Source: Phycisphaerales bacterium
GTDB taxonomy: Bacteria; Planctomycetota; Phycisphaerae; Phycisphaerales; UBA1924
Assembly: GCA_022843545.1 (NCBI GenBank)
Contig: JALHNL010000018.1
Location: 1-43,492, forward strand
Direction: 5' to 3'
DNA: 43,492 bases
Shown: piece after piece, positions 1 to 6,187 of the stretch
Numbering within the stretch: position 1 is the first letter of the stretch
How the letters are laid out: every line of letters starts with the position of its first letter
Program-made: the position numbers and the translations under genes
Notes under the pieces: model-generated
What the model was told of the DNA's origin: nothing
Database searches by the model: none
Seen by the model: the letters and a program-made list of their open reading frames with translations, nothing else

Positions 1-138
1 CGTCGCCCACGTCGCCACCAGCGCGAGCACGCCGAAGCCCACGTACACCCACGGCTCGGGCAGCCGCGAGCACGCCAGCGCCACGGCGAGCAGCGCCCAA
101 GCGGCCAAGATCGGGACGATCACATCGCGTTTGCCCAT
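1..138 (-). CDS. Partial membrane protein, probable sensor histidine kinase N-terminus
   Basis: Reading the minus strand from the ATG at 138 gives 46 codons open to the window edge. The peptide begins MGKRDVIVPILAAW and contains two hydrophobic stretches (about residues 7-23 and 31-46) separated by a short RLPEPW turn. It lies 57 nt downstream of the PhoB-like regulator on the same strand, where the cognate kinase is normally encoded, and PhoR-type kinases start with two closely spaced membrane helices. This identity is inferred from position and topology only, because no kinase motif lies inside the window. No clear Shine-Dalgarno sequence precedes the ATG. Another small membrane protein is possible. 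Confidence 0.5.
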   Translation of the reverse strand, partial: MGKRDVIVPILAAWALLAVALACSRLPEPWVYVGFGVLALVATWAT

Positions 139-195
139 GCGGGGGCATTGTTGCGGGCCAAGCGGGAGCGCGGTGGGTGAGAAGCGGGGCCTTCG

Positions 196-930
196 TCAGG
201 CGATCTCTGAACTCGCCGGATCGGGCGAGCCCACCTCTTCGGTCAACTGATACCCCACGCCGCGAATCGTCCGAATCATCCCGCCGCAAGAGCCCAGCTT
301 CTTGCGCAGGGCGGCGATGTGAACGTCGATGGTGCGTGCGGTGACCACGATGCCCGGACCCATGACGCGGGAGATGAGGTCGTTGCGAGAGAGCACGCGT
401 TTGGGGGCCTGCATGAGCGCGACAAGCAGCTTGAACTCGGTAAGCGTGAGCTTGGCCTCCACGCCGTCTACCGACACGGTGTGGGCCGCCAGGTCCGCCG
501 AGAGCGACCCGACGCGCACGCTCGCGCCGCCCGTGACCTCACCGCCGACCCGCCGAAGTAGGGCGGTCACTCGGGCTAACAGAACCTTCATCGAAAAAGG
601 CTTCGTGACGTAGTCATCAGCCCCAACCGACAGGCCCGCGACCTGGTCAGACTCGTCGGCGCGGGCCGTGAGCATCAGGATCGGGACCTTGCTGGTGCGC
701 GGATGAGTGCGCACTTGGCGGGCCACTTCGGTCCCCGGCAGGCCCGGGAGCATGAGGTCCAGAATGATCAGGTCGGGGGTCGAGGCCAGCGCCGCCTGCA
801 CGGCCGAGGGGCCGTCATGGGCGCAAAACGGCTGAAAACCAGCCTTTTTCAGGTTGTAGACGAGCATGTCGGCGAGGTCTTGCTCGTCTTCGACGATCAG
901 GATTCGGCGGCTATGGACCATGGGCGGCAT
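196..930 (-). CDS. phoB: OmpR/PhoB-family response regulator
   Basis: This 244-residue two-domain transcription factor has a receiver domain at about residues 8-122 with the acidic pair in VEDE, the phospho-acceptor Asp58 in LILDLMLPG-like context, the LTAR threonine and the YVTKPF lysine. A winged-helix effector domain follows (about 140-232), with LTLTEFKLL and RTIDVHIAALRKKLG, which are OmpR/PhoB signatures. The length is normal for the family. Met4 is an alternative start. The PhoB assignment rests on context: a candidate kinase follows on the same strand, a phosphate-type porin lies divergently, and an 11-bp periodic repeat array precedes the gene. Family membership is near certain; the phosphate role is inference. 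Confidence 0.88.
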   Translation of the reverse strand: MPPMVHSRRILIVEDEQDLADMLVYNLKKAGFQPFCAHDGPSAVQAALASTPDLIILDLMLPGLPGTEVARQVRTHPRTSKVPILMLTARADESDQVAGLSVGADDYVTKPFSMKVLLARVTALLRRVGGEVTGGASVRVGSLSADLAAHTVSVDGVEAKLTLTEFKLLVALMQAPKRVLSRNDLISRVMGPGIVVTARTIDVHIAALRKKLGSCGGMIRTIRGVGYQLTEEVGSPDPASSEIA

Positions 931-975
931 CCGCGAGGCAAGCAGGGGCCAGGGGCTTCCGAACAGAATCCAAAT

Positions 976-1030
976 AGACGGAGAAGGTGGACCGAAGGTC
1001 TGGTGAAGAAACTGTACCCGGCTGGTGAAG
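976..1030 (-). promoter_or_regulatory. Pho-box-like 11-bp direct repeat array upstream of phoB
   Basis: On the minus strand five consecutive 11-mers read CTTCACCAGCC, GGGTACAGTTT, CTTCACCAGAC, CTTCGGTCCAC and CTTCTCCGTCT. CTTC recurs in exact 11-bp phase in four of the five units, and two units share CTTCACCAG. PhoB/PhoP proteins bind tandem 11-bp repeats (7 conserved plus 4 spacer bases). The array ends 46 nt before the regulator's ATG, with a possible -10 GATTCT at 970-965. Autoregulation by the encoded protein is inferred. Confidence 0.55.
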
Positions 1031-1171
1031 GACCGCGCGCCGGAGCGGGTCGCAGGAGTTGGCCCAAGCGGCGAAAAGGTAGGTACTAATACTGTGTTCT
1101 GGCCCCAGTCCCGAAGAAAAAACTGTCGCTTAGGGGGGCTTGGGTCGATCTACCCGAGGTTCAGGTTTGCA

Positions 1172-1235
1172 AACGCTAGTCTTCCAGCCATAGAGTTTGC
1201 AGTTACTAGCGTTACTCGGTCGAGGGTGGTATACT
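1172..1235 (+). promoter_or_regulatory. Porin promoter with 9-bp inverted repeat
   Basis: A perfect inverted repeat AACGCTAGT (1172-1180) / ACTAGCGTT (1205-1213) lies 17-58 bp upstream of a good -10, TATACT (1230-1235), within an otherwise GC-rich intergenic region. GTTTGC is also repeated directly at 1165 and 1195. No -35 hexamer at normal spacing was found, which suits an activator-dependent promoter. The rest of the 490-bp phoB-porin gap holds the Pho-box-like array (976-1030) and the structured leader (1260-1384). Confidence 0.45.
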
Positions 1236-1259
1236 CCGCCCCCTCGGACGGTTAGCAAG

Positions 1260-1384
1260 GGCGACGGGCTCCCGTCGCCTCCACTGCCTGCGACGCCGGT
1301 TTTCCGCCTTCGCCGTGTGGGCGAAAGGACAGCGGAGCCGGCGAGGTACAAAGAGCCGGTCAGGTGAAGAGACGCACCCTCCGG
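1260..1384 (+). other. Structured 5' leader of the porin mRNA
   Basis: Three consecutive potential hairpins lie between the -10 and the porin ATG. The first is a 9-bp perfect stem, 1260-1268 with 1271-1279. The second is a long interrupted stem built from nested segments: GCCGG 1295-1299 with 1338-1342, CCGC 1304-1307 with 1332-1335, and CTTCGCC 1308-1314 with GGCGAAAG 1320-1327. The third pairs CCGG and GGTG near 1357-1366 with CACC and CCGG near 1376-1384. The predicted leader is about 180 nt. No known riboswitch class was recognised. Confidence 0.45.
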
Positions 1385-1420
1385 CCAGACACAGGACGTC
1401 TCATCAGAAGAGGATGATCC

Positions 1421-2905
1421 ATGAGTCTCACCAAGGGTCTGTTCTTGCTCGCCGGGGCTGCCGTCAGCCTCAACTCCGTCGCTCTGGCCAACGCGCCCGT
1501 GTCGAAGGACGAGGTCCGCGCGATCGTCGCTGAGATGCTCGCCGACGCCGAGACTCGCTCCAGCCTCCAGGGCTCGGGCGCGACCGCCGGCTACGACAAG
1601 AAGTTCTTCATCGGCAGCGCCAACGGCGACTTCCGGATGAACTTCAGCGGCTACGGCCAGTTCCGTTACACCCTGAACTTCCGCGACAGCAGCAACGAGG
1701 ACGAGACCGGCAGCGGTGACGATCGCTACGCGGGTGGCTACCCCACCGCGGGCGATGAGTTCAACCCCGGCTTCTCGGTCCGCCGCGCTGCGCTGCAGTT
1801 CGACGGCAACGTCATCAACCCCGACCTGATGTACCAGGTCCGCATCTCCTACGACACCCGGCTGGAAAGCACCAGCACGGTCGAGGTCGACAGCGGCGGT
1901 GACTTCGCCGGCACCTCCACCAGCACCAGCGTCGACAGCCGCCTGCAGTTCGACGACATCTTCTTCACCTACCGCCTGGGCAACGGCTGGTACGTGAAGT
2001 GGGGTCAGTTCAAGGCTCCGTTCCTCAAGGAGGAGCTCAACAGCGAGAACTACACCATGTCCGCCGACCGCGGGATGGTGAACCTCTACTTCACCCAGGA
2101 CCGCAGCCAGGGCGTCGCGCTGGGCTACAAGAACGACAACTGGTGGCTCGAGGGCATGATCTCCGACGGCATCCGCACCTCGAACACGCCGTTCGGTGAC
2201 ACCTTCAACAACACCAACGACATCGCCCTCACCGGCCGTGTCGAGTACCTGTTCGCCGGCACCCGCGAGCAGCTCAAGGACTACACCAGCAAGCAGGATG
2301 AGAACCTCGCCGCGTACATCGGCGGCGCCATCCACTGGCAGCACCAGAACAACGACCCGTCCAAGACGGCGTTCAACCGCCCCATCGGCCAGCCCGCCAA
2401 CCGCTCCATCCTCGGCTTCACCGTGGACGGCCAGGTTGAGGGTTCGGGCCTGTCGCTCTACGTCGCCGGCGTCTTCGGTTACACCCGCGCCCGCAACGTC
2501 CAGATCGACGCCGACCTCGACGGCGTGGCCGACGGCACCAACAGCGAGAACTTCGGCGACTTCGGCGTGACTGTCCAGGGCGCCTGGCGCTTCTGGGAGG
2601 ACACCGAGTTCTTCACCCGTTGGGACGGCCTCTTCCTCGACGATGATCGCAACCTCTTCGATCGCGATCAGTTCAACTTCATCACCTTCGGCTTCAACCA
2701 CTACTACAGCGGCCACGCCATGAAGATCACGCTCGACTGCGTGCTCGCCACCAACCACACCGTCGGCCTGACCAACAGCCCGAACAGCGCGTGGTTCGGC
2801 AACAGCAACGTGATCAACCTGAACAGCAGCGACGCCACCGGCCTGCTCGGCACCGCCCGCGGTGTTGAGGCCGCCGTCCGCCTCCAGGCTCAGGTCATGT
2901 TCTAA
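1421..2905 (+). CDS. Phosphate-selective porin O/P family outer-membrane protein
   Basis: This 494-residue exported protein has a signal peptide (MSLTKGLFLLAGAAVSLNSVALA, cleavage near ANA) and a short helical segment (KDEVRAIVAEMLADAE), then about 430 residues of alternating aromatic and polar strands typical of a 16-strand barrel. FSVRRAALQFDGNV, LMYQVRISYD and WYVKWGQFKAPFLKEEL match the OprO/OprP family, in which the VRRA and GQFK-PF segments are conserved. It ends in QVMF, an aromatic C-terminal residue as in most outer-membrane barrels. The start is supported by a GAGGA sequence upstream. A terminator follows directly, so it is monocistronic. The family often carries phosphate or pyrophosphate but some members take other substrates; the adjacent PhoB-like regulator favours phosphate. 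Confidence 0.85.
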   Translation: MSLTKGLFLLAGAAVSLNSVALANAPVSKDEVRAIVAEMLADAETRSSLQGSGATAGYDKKFFIGSANGDFRMNFSGYGQFRYTLNFRDSSNEDETGSGDDRYAGGYPTAGDEFNPGFSVRRAALQFDGNVINPDLMYQVRISYDTRLESTSTVEVDSGGDFAGTSTSTSVDSRLQFDDIFFTYRLGNGWYVKWGQFKAPFLKEELNSENYTMSADRGMVNLYFTQDRSQGVALGYKNDNWWLEGMISDGIRTSNTPFGDTFNNTNDIALTGRVEYLFAGTREQLKDYTSKQDENLAAYIGGAIHWQHQNNDPSKTAFNRPIGQPANRSILGFTVDGQVEGSGLSLYVAGVFGYTRARNVQIDADLDGVADGTNSENFGDFGVTVQGAWRFWEDTEFFTRWDGLFLDDDRNLFDRDQFNFITFGFNHYYSGHAMKITLDCVLATNHTVGLTNSPNSAWFGNSNVINLNSSDATGLLGTARGVEAAVRLQAQVMF

Positions 2906-2962
2906 TCTGTTCCTCAACCCGAGGCTCGCCTCGGCTTGAGCGACAGAACGGTTTGAGACTCG

Positions 2963-2998
2963 ACCGCCCGGTTCCGCAGGACCGGGCGGTTTTACTTT
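2963..2998 (+). terminator. Rho-independent terminator of the porin gene
   Basis: A perfect 10-bp stem ACCGCCCGGT (2963-2972) / ACCGGGCGGT (2981-2990) with an 8-nt loop runs into TTTTACTTTT. It lies 57 nt after the porin stop codon. Confidence 0.9.
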
Positions 2999-3021
2999 TG
3001 GCGGATGGTCGAGAGGCGATG

Positions 3022-3077
3022 GTGCCGAGGTGCCGAGGGGCGAAGGTGCCGAGGTGCCCAGGTGTCTGGGTGTCAAG
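3022..3077 (+). repeat. Octamer tandem array, GTGCCGAG unit (left arm)
   Basis: Seven consecutive 8-bp units in perfect phase occur here: three exact GTGCCGAG and four variants (GGGCGAAG, GTGCCCAG, GTGTCTGG, GTGTCAAG). The unit is the reverse complement of the CTCGGCAC unit in the array at 3157-3228, so the two arrays face each other across about 80 bp. No plausible gene lies here. Confidence 0.9.
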
Positions 3078-3156
3078 AGCAGGCGCGCATGCGATCGCTG
3101 GGGCGAAGCGCTTAAACTCGCGCGCTCAGCCCCTCGTCACCTGATCAACTCGAAAA

Positions 3157-3228
3157 CTCGGCACCTCGGCACCTCGGCACCCCGACACCTCGCCACCTCG
3201 CCACCTCGCCACCTCGCCACCTCGCCAC
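3157..3228 (+). repeat. Octamer tandem array, CTCGSCAC unit (right arm)
   Basis: Nine consecutive 8-bp units occur: three CTCGGCAC, one CCCGACAC, then five identical CTCGCCAC. The homogeneous run suggests recent expansion by slippage. The array stops 4 bp before the metF stop codon. Together with the left arm it could form a large imperfect cruciform, or an RNA hairpin that helps end transcription between the convergent porin and metF genes. Confidence 0.9.
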
Positions 3229-3232
3229 CTTC

Positions 3233-4150
3233 TTACCGCAGATCCGCGCTCGACTTCACGCCCAGGTTCTGGTAGATCTCGCGCGTGCCCGTGCTCTTGT
3301 TGAGCGTGTAGAAGTGGATCCCGCGCACGCCGCGGTCCAGCAGGTCGCGGCACTGCTCGGTGGCCCAGTGGACGCCCACGCGCCGGACCGCGTCCAGATC
3401 GCCGCCGGTGCGGTTGAGCGCCCGCAGCAGCGGCGCGGGGAAGCGGCAGCCCAGGGCCATGTCGGCCATGGCCGAGAGCCCCTTGACGCTGGTGACGGGC
3501 ATGATGCCCGCGATGATCGGGACCTTGATCCCCGCGAGTTCGCAGCGGTCGCGGAAGTCGTAGAAGTCGCGGTTGTCGAAGAAGAGCTGGGTGCAGATGT
3601 AGTCGGCGCCCGCGTCCACCTTGGCCTTCAGGAAGTCCATCTCCTTCACGCGGTTGGGCGTGCCGGGGTGGCCCTCGGGGAAGCCGGCGACGCCGATGCC
3701 GAAGCCGCGCGGGTCCGGGTGCGCGCCGCGCTGACCGCCGAACTTGCGGATGAACGCGACCAGGTCGGCCGCGTATCGGAAGGCGTCAGAGGCCCGGTCG
3801 TAGTCCGGGCGGTTCTTGGGCGGGTCGCCTCCCAGGGCGAGGATGTTGCTGATGCCGGCGGAGGCGTAGCGCTCCAGGATGGCGCGGATCTCGCCCTCGG
3901 AGTGGCACACGCAGGTGAGGTGGGGGATGGGGTCCAGCGTGGTCTGGGTCTTGAGACGGACGACCAGGTCGTGCGTCATGTCGCGGGTGCTGCCGCCCGC
4001 GCCGTAGGTCACCGAGACGAAGGAGGGGTGCAGGGCCTCCAGGTCGCGCATCGCGGCGTAGAGGCCTTCGTAAGCCTCCACCGACTTGGGCGGGAAGAAC
4101 TCGAAGGAGAACGTCGTCTCATGCTTGGCGAAGATGTCCGCGATGTGCAT
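3233..4150 (-). CDS. metF: Methylenetetrahydrofolate reductase
   Basis: This 305-residue enzyme reduces 5,10-methylenetetrahydrofolate to 5-methyltetrahydrofolate, the methyl donor for methionine synthesis, using a flavin. Characteristic segments are FSFEFFPPK near residue 14 (catalytic Glu region), VSVTYGAGGSTR, HLTCVCHS, ILALGGDPP (the Asp of the E. coli RGDPP motif), GVAGFPEGHP, KVDAGADYICTQLFFD (folate-contacting Gln) and PIIAGIMPV. The length is normal for the bacterial short form without a regulatory domain. It is transcribed alone. The promoter contains a 14-bp palindrome, so repression in response to methionine or SAM status is plausible. The coding end almost touches the octamer array. 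Confidence 0.95.
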   Translation of the reverse strand: MHIADIFAKHETTFSFEFFPPKSVEAYEGLYAAMRDLEALHPSFVSVTYGAGGSTRDMTHDLVVRLKTQTTLDPIPHLTCVCHSEGEIRAILERYASAGISNILALGGDPPKNRPDYDRASDAFRYAADLVAFIRKFGGQRGAHPDPRGFGIGVAGFPEGHPGTPNRVKEMDFLKAKVDAGADYICTQLFFDNRDFYDFRDRCELAGIKVPIIAGIMPVTSVKGLSAMADMALGCRFPAPLLRALNRTGGDLDAVRRVGVHWATEQCRDLLDRGVRGIHFYTLNKSTGTREIYQNLGVKSSADLR

Positions 4151-4223
4151 GCCGACGCCCTTGGCAACAGTGAAGAGTCCCCGAGTGAGTATCGGCTTGC
4201 GCGGGGGGCCAACCGAGTGCGGG

Positions 4224-4250
4224 AGTATACCCGTTTATCCGGATAAAGGG
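4224..4250 (-). promoter_or_regulatory. metF promoter with palindromic operator
   Basis: On the minus strand TATACT (4229-4224) is a strong -10 about 74 nt before the metF ATG. Four bases upstream lies the perfect 14-bp palindrome TTTATCCGGATAAA (4234-4247), flanked by further matching CC/GG. It occupies the -35/-10 spacer, where a repressor dimer would block RNA polymerase. The regulator is unknown. Confidence 0.6.
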
Positions 4251-4290
4251 ATGAACGAGTCGGGGCAGAGGGATGGAAGATGGAGAAAAA

Positions 4291-4321
4291 CAAGAACGCC
4301 CGCACGGGGCGGGCGTTCTTG
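4291..4321 (-). terminator. Terminator of the PEP-CTERM gene
   Basis: A perfect 13-bp stem (4291-4303 with 4309-4321, loop ACGGG) is followed on the minus strand by TTGTTTTTCT. It lies 24 nt after the stop codon of the minus-strand gene at 4346-5023 and upstream of the metF promoter. Confidence 0.9.
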
Positions 4322-4345
4322 GGAATCACTATGGACGTCGAGCGA

Positions 4346-5023
4346 TCAGGCGCGACGACGGCGGGCGGCCACCAGGCCACCGAGGCCCAGGAGGGCGGCG
4401 GCGCCGGGGGTCGGGATGAGCTTGTAGATCACGGTGACTTCGCCGCTCGCGGTGACGGGCGAACCGGCGAAGGAGATGCCGCCGAGCGCGCCGTACTCGA
4501 AGATCTGGGTGGCGTTCACGAGGATGTCGAAGGTGCCGCCGCCCGCGTAGGAGGCGAACACGGCGTTGGCGATGAAGCCGGCGTCGTTGTCAGAGCCGTT
4601 GCCGCCGAGGAAGTTGAAGTAGTCCACGCCGCCAGCCTGGAAGCCCGCGCCGTCGCCGTCATCGCCGCCGATGTTGAAGGGCGAGGAGGTGGCCGCCGCG
4701 ACGTTGGCAACGACGGGGAGGAAGGCGTTGTTCACGAGGGGGACATCGACGGAGGAGATGCCAGCGCTGGCACCCAGGTCAGCCGTGCCCGAGGCGGGGT
4801 CGGCGCCGTCGTTGTCGAGCTCGAGCTGGCCGCCCGAGACGTTCAGGCTGACGCGAACCTCGATCTGGATCAGGTCGCCAGCGGGGCCGGCGTACTTGTT
4901 GAAGGTCAGGGCCTGGTTGAAGTTCGGGGTCGAGGGCCCGAACGGGATGGTCTGGATGATGTTGCTCGCGGTGGCGGTGCCGGCAAGGGCGGCAACGGCG
5001 AGAGTGGCGATAGCGATCTTCAC
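4346..5023 (-). CDS. PEP-CTERM sorting domain protein
   Basis: This 225-residue exported protein has a signal peptide (MKIAIATLAVAALAGTATA) and an all-beta middle rich in Gly, Asn and Asp. Its C-terminal tripartite signal is PTPGAAALLGLGGL-VAARRRRA: a Pro motif, a short membrane helix and an Arg cluster. Such tails are recognised by exosortase, which cuts and anchors or releases the protein at the surface. The body may be of the choice-of-anchor E type, but this is a weak impression. An AGAGGAGAC ribosome site precedes the ATG. The gene is monocistronic with its own terminator. The upstream 257-bp gap contains a minus-strand TTGCAC (5199-5194) with 16-bp spacing to TAATCG, a possible promoter. 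Confidence 0.85.
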   Translation of the reverse strand: MKIAIATLAVAALAGTATASNIIQTIPFGPSTPNFNQALTFNKYAGPAGDLIQIEVRVSLNVSGGQLELDNDGADPASGTADLGASAGISSVDVPLVNNAFLPVVANVAAATSSPFNIGGDDGDGAGFQAGGVDYFNFLGGNGSDNDAGFIANAVFASYAGGGTFDILVNATQIFEYGALGGISFAGSPVTASGEVTVIYKLIPTPGAAALLGLGGLVAARRRRA

Positions 5024-5268
5024 TGGTCAGTCTCCTCTGGGAAGCCCGTGTGGGCGGGCGCATCGAAATGCACAGCCCGGGAACATCACGAGAGTCCCGG
5101 GAATGTCCCCATACCTTATCACACGCCCGGAGATTGACCAGCAGACCTTGCACCCGTGAACGAATTCTTGACGATTACAAGGGTAAATACTTAGTGCAAG
5201 CAATTTGTTTGCTGTTTGATCGCATCCCGCGATGCGGGCGAGGTGGAGCTCGGCGTTGGCTAATGGGG

Positions 5269-5274
5269 TAGTCT
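5269..5274 (+). promoter_or_regulatory. -10 element TAGTCT, probable leaderless start
   Basis: GGGGTAGTCT ends 6 nt before the ATG at 5281, so transcription would begin at or next to the start codon. No -35 was recognised. It matches the GGTANNCT pattern seen before many genes in this window. Confidence 0.5.
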
Positions 5275-5280
5275 GGAGGC

Positions 5281-6042
5281 ATGAGCACCACCCAGACCCG
5301 GGATGTCCGCTACTCGCATGACGGCGTTCGGCTTAAGGGCTACTTCGCCCTGGACCCGGCTGCCCTCGACCGCGCGGGCGGGCGGCTCCCCGGCGTGGTG
5401 GTCGTGCCGGAGTGGTGGGGGCACAACGACTACGCCCGGGGGCGGGCGGAGATGTTCGCCGGGCTGGGGTACGCGGCGCTGGCGATCGACCTGTACGGCG
5501 AAGGGGTGATGGCGGGGAGCGTGCCGGATGCGCAGCGGCTGGCGGGCCCGTTCTACGCGCCCGACCCGCACACGGGCGTGCGCAGCGCGATGCGGGCGCG
5601 AGCCCGGGCGGGGCTGGACACGCTGCTGGCGCAGCCGGAAGTGGACGCGGCGCGGGTGGCGGCGGTGGGGTACTGCATGGGCGGGACGGTGTGCCTTGAA
5701 CTGGCGCGGGCGGGCGCGGACCTGAAGGGGGTGATCAGCTATCACGGCGGGCTGGGCACGCCCATGCCCAAGGCCAGCACGGTCCGCGCGAAGGTGCTGG
5801 TGTGCCACGGTGCGGACGACCCGATGGTGCCGGCGAAGGAAGTGGCGGCGTTTGAGGACGAGATGCGAGCCTGCGGCGCGGACTGGCAGGTGATCAGTTA
5901 CGGCGGAGCGGTGCACGCCTTCACCAACCCCGCGGCGGGCACGGGCCCGGCGGCGGGACTGGCGGGCGTGAAGTACGACGAGCGGGCGGATCGGCGGAGC
6001 TGGGAGGCGACGCGGGTGTTTCTGGGTGAGTGTCTGGGGTGA
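5281..6042 (+). CDS. Dienelactone hydrolase family protein
   Basis: This 253-residue cytoplasmic alpha/beta hydrolase lacks a signal peptide. The triad is visible: nucleophile Cys132 in GYCMGG, an Asp in HGADDPMVP (179/180) and His212 in GAVHAFTNP. VVVPEWWG near residue 44 supplies the Glu that in carboxymethylenebutenolidase pairs with the catalytic Cys. The family hydrolyses dienelactones in chlorocatechol degradation, but many members act on other esters and lactones. No aromatic-degradation genes lie nearby, so the substrate is unknown. The length is typical. It is probably transcribed as a leaderless mRNA from the TAGTCT element just upstream. Confidence 0.88.
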   Translation: MSTTQTRDVRYSHDGVRLKGYFALDPAALDRAGGRLPGVVVVPEWWGHNDYARGRAEMFAGLGYAALAIDLYGEGVMAGSVPDAQRLAGPFYAPDPHTGVRSAMRARARAGLDTLLAQPEVDAARVAAVGYCMGGTVCLELARAGADLKGVISYHGGLGTPMPKASTVRAKVLVCHGADDPMVPAKEVAAFEDEMRACGADWQVISYGGAVHAFTNPAAGTGPAAGLAGVKYDERADRRSWEATRVFLGECLG

Positions 6043-6144
6043 GTGACGGGCTGTTTTGCGTGGTGCGTGGGGGCGAGCGGGGCAGGGGGAAAGACGGGAC
6101 GAGACGCGAAGCGTGAGCGAGCGTCTTTCGTGTAGGAAGCATGC

Positions 6145-6181
6145 GGGTAGCCCTGAGTCGGCACGGAGTGCCGACCTACCC
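6145..6181 (+). repeat. Covarying palindromic intergenic repeat, copy 1
   Basis: An inner perfect stem GTCGGCAC (6157-6164) / GTGCCGAC (6168-6175) has a GGA loop. The outer stem is GGGTAG (6145-6150) / CTACCC (6176-6181). It sits 6 bp before the glycosyltransferase ATG. Copy 2 lies at 9186-9218. Confidence 0.8.
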
Positions 6182-6187
6182 ATAGGC

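Noticed and set aside
1165-1216. Pho box in the porin promoter
   Set aside because: Repeats of GTTTGC and GTTACT occur but not with 11-bp spacing. The array upstream of phoB fits far better, so PhoB control of the porin is not claimed.
1130-3076. Minus-strand 648-codon open frame over the porin gene
   Set aside because: It is a shadow of the OprO/P porin, with low-complexity Val/Ala/Glu composition and no recognisable domain.
3022-3228. CRISPR array
   Set aside because: The repeated unit is only 8 bp with no unique spacers, and no cas gene is near.
5168-5193. Plus-strand promoter TTGACG with TACTTA
   Set aside because: The spacer is only 14 bp and the downstream gene has a closer -10 element at 5269.
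6056-6187. N-terminal extension of the glycosyltransferase
   Set aside because: The 44 codons read through a palindromic repeat that recurs elsewhere, and the family alignment begins at MPKRVLF.
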